Source of the DNA: Ruminococcaceae bacterium UBA737 | GTDB taxonomy: Bacteria > Bacillota > Clostridia > Oscillospirales > Acutalibacteraceae | Direction of reading: 5' to 3' | Length of the DNA: 9,131 nt | NCBI GenBank assembly: GCA_002297415.1 | Contig: DBKZ01000068.1 | Span: 1-9,131 of the forward strand | In this document: positions 5,451-9,131 of the stretch, in pieces | Layout of the letters: every line of letters begins with the position of its first letter | Position numbering within the stretch: the first letter of the stretch is position 1 | Translations under genes and position numbers: made by a program | The notes under the pieces: generated by a model | Seen by the model: the letters and a program-made list of their open reading frames with translations, nothing else | Database searches by the model: none | Told to the model about the DNA's origin: nothing

Positions 5451-5475
5451 GATTTATAATAAAAGGAGGGTATTT

Positions 5476-6996
5476 GTGAACGCGCTCGAAATCAGGAATG
5501 TTACAAAAAGATTCAGTAAAATAGTTGCAAATAAAAACATAAATCTTACTGTTAAAAAAGGCGAAATTTTAGCAATACTCGGAGAAAACGGCTCGGGTAA
5601 GACTACACTTATGAATATGATTGCCGGAATTTACCATCCGGACGAGGGTGAAATTTTCGTTGACGGCAAGCAGGTGCTTATAAATTCGCCTAAGGATGCT
5701 TTCGATTTAAAAATCGGAATGATTCATCAGCATTTTAAGCTTGTAGACGTTTTTGACGCTACGGAAAACATAGTTCTCGGAATAGAGGACAAAAAGCGCT
5801 TCAATTTAAAGGAAGCCGCTAAACGCGTCGCCGATATTTCCGAAAAATACGGATTTGATATCGACCCAAAGAAAAAGATTTATCAGATGTCTGTTTCCGA
5901 AAAACAGACCGTTGAAATTATAAAGGTGCTTTATCGCGGCGCCGATATTTTGATTTTGGATGAACCGACCGCGGTGCTTACTCCTCAGGAGACCGAAAAG
6001 CTTTTTGCGATTTTAAAGAGAATGAAGAACGACGGAAAGTCGATCATCATTATAACCCATAAAATGCACGAGGTGCTTTCCGTTTCCGACAGAGTTGCAA
6101 TTCTTCGCCGCGGCGAATATATAGATACCGTTAATACCGCCGAAACAAACGAATCCGAGCTTACCGAAATGATGGTAGGCAAAAAGGTTTCTCTTAATAT
6201 CGACAGAACAGAACCCGAAAATGCGGTTGAAAGACTTAAAATCAAGGGTCTTGACCTTTATGATGAAAACGGTGTAAAGGTGCTTGACGATATTACATTT
6301 ACCGCCAACAGCGGCGAAATACTCGGAATTGCGGGAATTGCGGGAAGCGGTCAAAGAGAGCTCTTAGAAGCGATTGCCGGTCTTCAGCATATCTCGGGCG
6401 GAGAAATAACCTATAATAATCCTAAAACAGGCGAGGAAGAAAATTTAAGAGATAAAACTCCTATGCAGATAAGAGAACTCGGCGTAAGGCTTTCCTTCGT
6501 TCCTGAGGACAGGCTCGGTATGGGACTTGTCGGGAATATGGATATTGTCGATAATATGATGCTCAGAAGCTACAGAAAAGGCAAATCAATGTTCTTAAAC
6601 CGTCAGTCTCCGAAAAAGCTCGCAGAGGATATTATCAAGGACTTAGAGGTTGTAACGCCCAGCGCTAACACCCCTGTAAGAAGACTTTCAGGCGGTAATG
6701 TTCAGAAGGTACTCGTAGGCCGTGAAATTGCTGCGTCTCCTACGGTTTTGATGGCGGCATACCCTGTAAGAGGTCTTGATATAAATTCCTCTTATATGAT
6801 TTATAATCTTTTAAATCAGCAGAAGAAAAACGGCGTTGCCGTTATCTTTGTCGGCGAGGACCTCGATGTTTTGGTCGAGCTTTGCGACAGAATTATAGTC
6901 GTCAATTCGGGAAGAATAACCGGCATTGTTGACGGCAGGGAAGCCACCAAGGAAGAATTGGGACTTTTAATGACTAAATCGGGAGGTAAAAAATGA
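5476..6996 (+). CDS. Nucleoside ABC importer ATPase, two fused nucleotide-binding domains (NupO-like)
   Basis: Cytoplasmic energy-coupling protein of the importer, in the RbsA/NupO class with two ABC domains in one 506-residue chain. The first domain has Walker A GENGSGKT (36-43), Q-loop Q85, a non-standard signature VSEKQ (140-144), Walker B ILILDE with catalytic E163, and switch H195. The second has a Walker A lacking the lysine (GIAGSGQR, 287-294), a normal LSGGN signature (404-408), and VLMAAYPVRGLD, where Y429 sits at the catalytic-glutamate position that is usually Gln in this subfamily. So each domain supplies half of one working ATP site; the other site is degenerate. Start GTG at 5476 has AAGGAGG six bases ahead; an upstream TTG at 5440 lies in the hairpin and is rejected. 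The stop overlaps the next start by four bases (ATGA). Confidence 0.93.
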   Translation: MNALEIRNVTKRFSKIVANKNINLTVKKGEILAILGENGSGKTTLMNMIAGIYHPDEGEIFVDGKQVLINSPKDAFDLKIGMIHQHFKLVDVFDATENIVLGIEDKKRFNLKEAAKRVADISEKYGFDIDPKKKIYQMSVSEKQTVEIIKVLYRGADILILDEPTAVLTPQETEKLFAILKRMKNDGKSIIIITHKMHEVLSVSDRVAILRRGEYIDTVNTAETNESELTEMMVGKKVSLNIDRTEPENAVERLKIKGLDLYDENGVKVLDDITFTANSGEILGIAGIAGSGQRELLEAIAGLQHISGGEITYNNPKTGEEENLRDKTPMQIRELGVRLSFVPEDRLGMGLVGNMDIVDNMMLRSYRKGKSMFLNRQSPKKLAEDIIKDLEVVTPSANTPVRRLSGGNVQKVLVGREIAASPTVLMAAYPVRGLDINSSYMIYNLLNQQKKNGVAVIFVGEDLDVLVELCDRIIVVNSGRITGIVDGREATKEELGLLMTKSGGKK

Positions 6997-8090
6997 TGAA
7001 AACCGAAAAGAAAAAGCATGAACCTCTCGCTTATATTTCAAAAAGGGATAATGTTCCGCTAAGCTCCCGTATTCTTGTCCGCGTTGTCGCAATTCTTATT
7101 GCGCTTGTGGTTTGCGGAATTGTAACAAAGGTGTTAACCGGCGATAATCCCATTTCAATTTTCAAAACAATTTTCCACGGCGCTTTCGGCAAGGGCAGAA
7201 TGCTTGTAACGATTCACGATATCGCAATCCTGCTTTGCATTTCCCTTGCGGTAACTCCGGCTTTCAGAATGAAATTCTGGAATACAGGCGCCGAGGGACA
7301 GGTCCTTATCGGCTGTCTTTCAACCGCCGTTTGTATGTTCTATCTCGGCGGAAAGGTTCCGAACTGGGCGCTGATTATAATTATGACGGTATGCGCGGTA
7401 TTTTCGGGAATGCTTTGGGGCGTAATCCCCGCGATATTCAAGGCAGAGTGGAAAACAAATGAAACGCTGTTCACACTTATGATGAACTATGTAGCAATTC
7501 AGCTTGTTGAGTACTTCCTTAAAATCGCTGATAAGAGCGGCTCAAATGTTGTAGGACCCGACCTTTTAAGTCACGGCTGGCTGCCGAATCTTTTCGGTGT
7601 TAAGTATCTGCTTAATATCGTAATCGTAGCTATTATCACGGTCTTAATGTATATTTACCTTAAATACAGCAAGCACGGATATGAGATTTCGGTTGTCGGC
7701 GAAAGCGAAAACACCGCAAGATACATAGGAATAAATGTTAAAAAGGTTATTATCCGCACAATGCTCGTTTCGGGCGCTATATGCGGAATTGCCGGACTTC
7801 TTCTCGTAGGCGGTTCTTCGCATTCCATAGATTCAAACCTTGTCGACGGCAGAGGATTTACCGCAATTATGGTTTCATGGCTCGGTAAATTCAATCCTTT
7901 CACAATGATTCTTACAACCCTTCTTTTGGTGTTCTTAGGGCGCGGAGCCGATGAGGTTACTTCAAACTTCGGCTTAAACGGCGACTTTTCCGATATCCTT
8001 ACCGGAATTATCCTCTTCTTCATAATCGGCTGCGAATTCTTTATCAATTATAAAATCAATTTCAGCCACCGTAAAAAGGAGGAAAACTGA
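6993..8090 (+). CDS. Nucleoside ABC importer permease 1 (NupP/BmpC-like)
   Basis: Integral membrane half of the translocation channel, 365 residues. A Lys-rich cytoplasmic N-terminus (1-26) is followed by hydrophobic helices at about 28-48, 74-88, 104-118, 125-148, 158-177, 204-224, 252-273, 290-315 and 333-353. The subfamily mark of branched-chain/ribose/nucleoside-type permeases is FWNTGAEGQ (95-103). KTNETLFTLMMNYVA (154-168) and the cytoplasmic coupling-type stretch GYEISVVGESENTARYIGIN (229-248) are also typical. GGGAGG (6981-6986) lies six bases before the ATG at 6993. A second ATG follows directly; the first is preferred for spacing and because ATGA coupling to the ATPase gene is common. 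Confidence 0.93.
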   Translation: MMKTEKKKHEPLAYISKRDNVPLSSRILVRVVAILIALVVCGIVTKVLTGDNPISIFKTIFHGAFGKGRMLVTIHDIAILLCISLAVTPAFRMKFWNTGAEGQVLIGCLSTAVCMFYLGGKVPNWALIIIMTVCAVFSGMLWGVIPAIFKAEWKTNETLFTLMMNYVAIQLVEYFLKIADKSGSNVVGPDLLSHGWLPNLFGVKYLLNIVIVAIITVLMYIYLKYSKHGYEISVVGESENTARYIGINVKKVIIRTMLVSGAICGIAGLLLVGGSSHSIDSNLVDGRGFTAIMVSWLGKFNPFTMILTTLLLVFLGRGADEVTSNFGLNGDFSDILTGIILFFIIGCEFFINYKINFSHRKKEEN

Positions 8091-9073
8091 TGATAGTAAC
8101 TATAATCAATTTTATTCAGCGCGCTATTTTGCAGGGGACTCCTTTGCTCTACGGTTCAACAGGTGAAATACTTACCGAAAAGTCCGGTAACTTAAACCTC
8201 GGAATTCCCGGAATTATGTATATCGGCGCTATTTCGGGTGTTGTCGGCGGATTTTTGTATCAGAGCAATTCAGAAGAGGTTGTTCCGTTCCTCGCGGTGC
8301 TTATTCCTCTGCTTTGCTGCCTTGCAGGCTCGCTTCTTGTTTCGCTCCTTTATTGCTTCCTGACCGTAACTTTAAGAGCAAATCAAAATGTAACGGGTCT
8401 TGCGATAACAACCTTCGGTATCGGCTGCGGAAACTTTTTCGGCGGCTCGCTTATAAAGATTATCAAAAGCGATGTTCCTTATCTTTCGCTTGTCGAAATC
8501 GCAAGAGCGTTTAAAACCACACTTCCTTTCGCTGAGGATATGGGCGATGTGGGCAAGCTCTTCTTCTCATACGGATTTATGGTCTATCTTGCCGTAATTC
8601 TCGCGGTTATCGTCGCAGTGTTCCTTAAAAAGACAAGACACGGACTGAACCTGCGCGCAGTGGGCGAAAATCCTGCCACTGCCGACGCCGCAGGTATAAA
8701 TGTTACAAAATATAAGTATTTTGCGACTACCCTCGGCGGAATGATTGCGGGTCTCGGCGGTTTGTTCTATGTAATGGATTATTCAAACGGAATTTGGTCT
8801 AATAACGGTTTTGGAGACCGCGGCTGGCTTTCTATCGCGATAGTAATTTTCGCCACTTGGAAGCCCTCGCTCGCAATTGTCGGCTCTTATCTGTTCGGAG
8901 CGCTTTATATTCTTTTCAACTATATAAATGTTCCTATGCAGATGATTCCGATTATCCAGATGCTTCCTTATGTTGTAACAATTATAGTTCTTATAGTTGT
9001 AAGTATCCGTAAGAAGCGCGAAAATCAGCCTCCGCAGGCTCTCGGTCTCTCTTATTTCAGAGAAGACAGGTAA
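8090..9073 (+). CDS. Nucleoside ABC importer permease 2 (NupQ-like)
   Basis: Second membrane half of the channel, 327 residues, with about eight to nine hydrophobic helices. The early motif GEILTEKSGNLNLGIPGIMY (25-44) is the NupQ-type counterpart of the GAEGQ region in permease 1. RANQNVTGLAITTFGIG and the coupling-type stretch TRHGLNLRAVGENPATADAA follow, and the C-terminal helices carry GDRGWLSIAIVIFATWKP. The ATG shares one base with the stop of permease 1 (TGATG) and has AAGGAGG (8076-8082) at ideal spacing, so the two permeases should be made in equal amounts. It ends the operon within the window. Confidence 0.94.
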   Translation: MIVTIINFIQRAILQGTPLLYGSTGEILTEKSGNLNLGIPGIMYIGAISGVVGGFLYQSNSEEVVPFLAVLIPLLCCLAGSLLVSLLYCFLTVTLRANQNVTGLAITTFGIGCGNFFGGSLIKIIKSDVPYLSLVEIARAFKTTLPFAEDMGDVGKLFFSYGFMVYLAVILAVIVAVFLKKTRHGLNLRAVGENPATADAAGINVTKYKYFATTLGGMIAGLGGLFYVMDYSNGIWSNNGFGDRGWLSIAIVIFATWKPSLAIVGSYLFGALYILFNYINVPMQMIPIIQMLPYVVTIIVLIVVSIRKKRENQPPQALGLSYFREDR

Positions 9074-9093
9074 AATATTATAAAAATCTCTCC

Positions 9094-9120
9094 GAGAGTG
9101 TCGACAAAGTCGACACTCTC
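9094..9120. other. Perfect 12-base-pair hairpin at the right edge
   Basis: GAGAGTGTCGAC (9094-9105) pairs perfectly with GTCGACACTCTC (9109-9120) around AAA, 20 bases after the importer operon ends. No T tract follows before the window ends (AAGGCCTAGAA), so a simple intrinsic terminator is doubtful. It may be a 3' stabiliser, a dispersed intergenic palindrome, or part of a larger structure that continues outside. Confidence 0.6.
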
Positions 9121-9131
9121 AAGGCCTAGAA

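Noticed and set aside
5440..5475. Upstream TTG start adding 12 residues to the ABC ATPase
   Set aside because: It lies inside the hairpin and its tail, and the GTG at 5476 has an ideal AAGGAGG. The family begins near LEIRNVTKRF.
1..9131. CRISPR array, tRNA or rRNA gene
   Set aside because: No spaced repeats, cloverleaf or conserved rRNA sequence was found. In particular, no tRNA lies at the candidate integration junction.

Overview
The window reads as DNA from an anaerobic, gut-type member of the Clostridia (Firmicutes). The signs are strong AAGGAGG-type ribosome binding sites, AT-rich intergenic DNA with intrinsic terminators, a two-subunit iron-sulfur L-serine dehydratase, a purine riboswitch ahead of xpt, and Tn1549/Tn4451-like mobile-element genes. 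A family-level assignment (for example Oscillospirales/Ruminococcaceae) is only a guess.

Left part (1 to about 1419): the edge of an integrated mobile element. The C-terminal end of a large serine recombinase enters from the left on the + strand. About 85 bases after its stop lies the first copy of an exact 21-base direct repeat (507-527). The second copy is at 1399-1419. Between the copies, on the minus strand, is the 3' end of a mobilization operon: a reading frame resembling the tail of a relaxase, cut off exactly in the second repeat; a second frame nested inside it that encodes a helical protein with one C-terminal membrane segment; and a 56-residue accessory ORF. The nested pair resembles the mobA/mobB overlaps of ColE1 and RSF1010 in layout. 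Two hairpin terminators lie between the accessory ORF and the first repeat.

Middle (1420-3149): chromosome. Two hairpin terminators are followed by a minus-strand operon, sdaAB-sdaAA (L-serine to pyruvate plus ammonia), with a one-base overlap between the genes and a good sigma-A-type promoter (TTGTAA, 17 bases, extended TATAAT).

Right part (3224-9120): a + strand purine salvage and uptake operon. The order is promoter, guanine-type purine riboswitch, intrinsic terminator, xpt (xanthine phosphoribosyltransferase), a BMP/PnrA-family nucleoside-binding lipoprotein, a duplicated-domain ABC ATPase and two permeases (the NupNOPQ/BmpA-NupABC type). The uptake genes overlap or nearly touch, except after the lipoprotein, where a strong hairpin probably reduces downstream expression. 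The inferred logic is that when guanine or hypoxanthine is plentiful the riboswitch terminates the message; when it is scarce the cell makes a nucleoside importer and a base-salvage enzyme together. The riboswitch expression platform looks atypical, because the downstream competitor is complementary to the 5' strand of P1 rather than using the 3' strand. The operon ends near a perfect 12-base-pair hairpin at the right edge.
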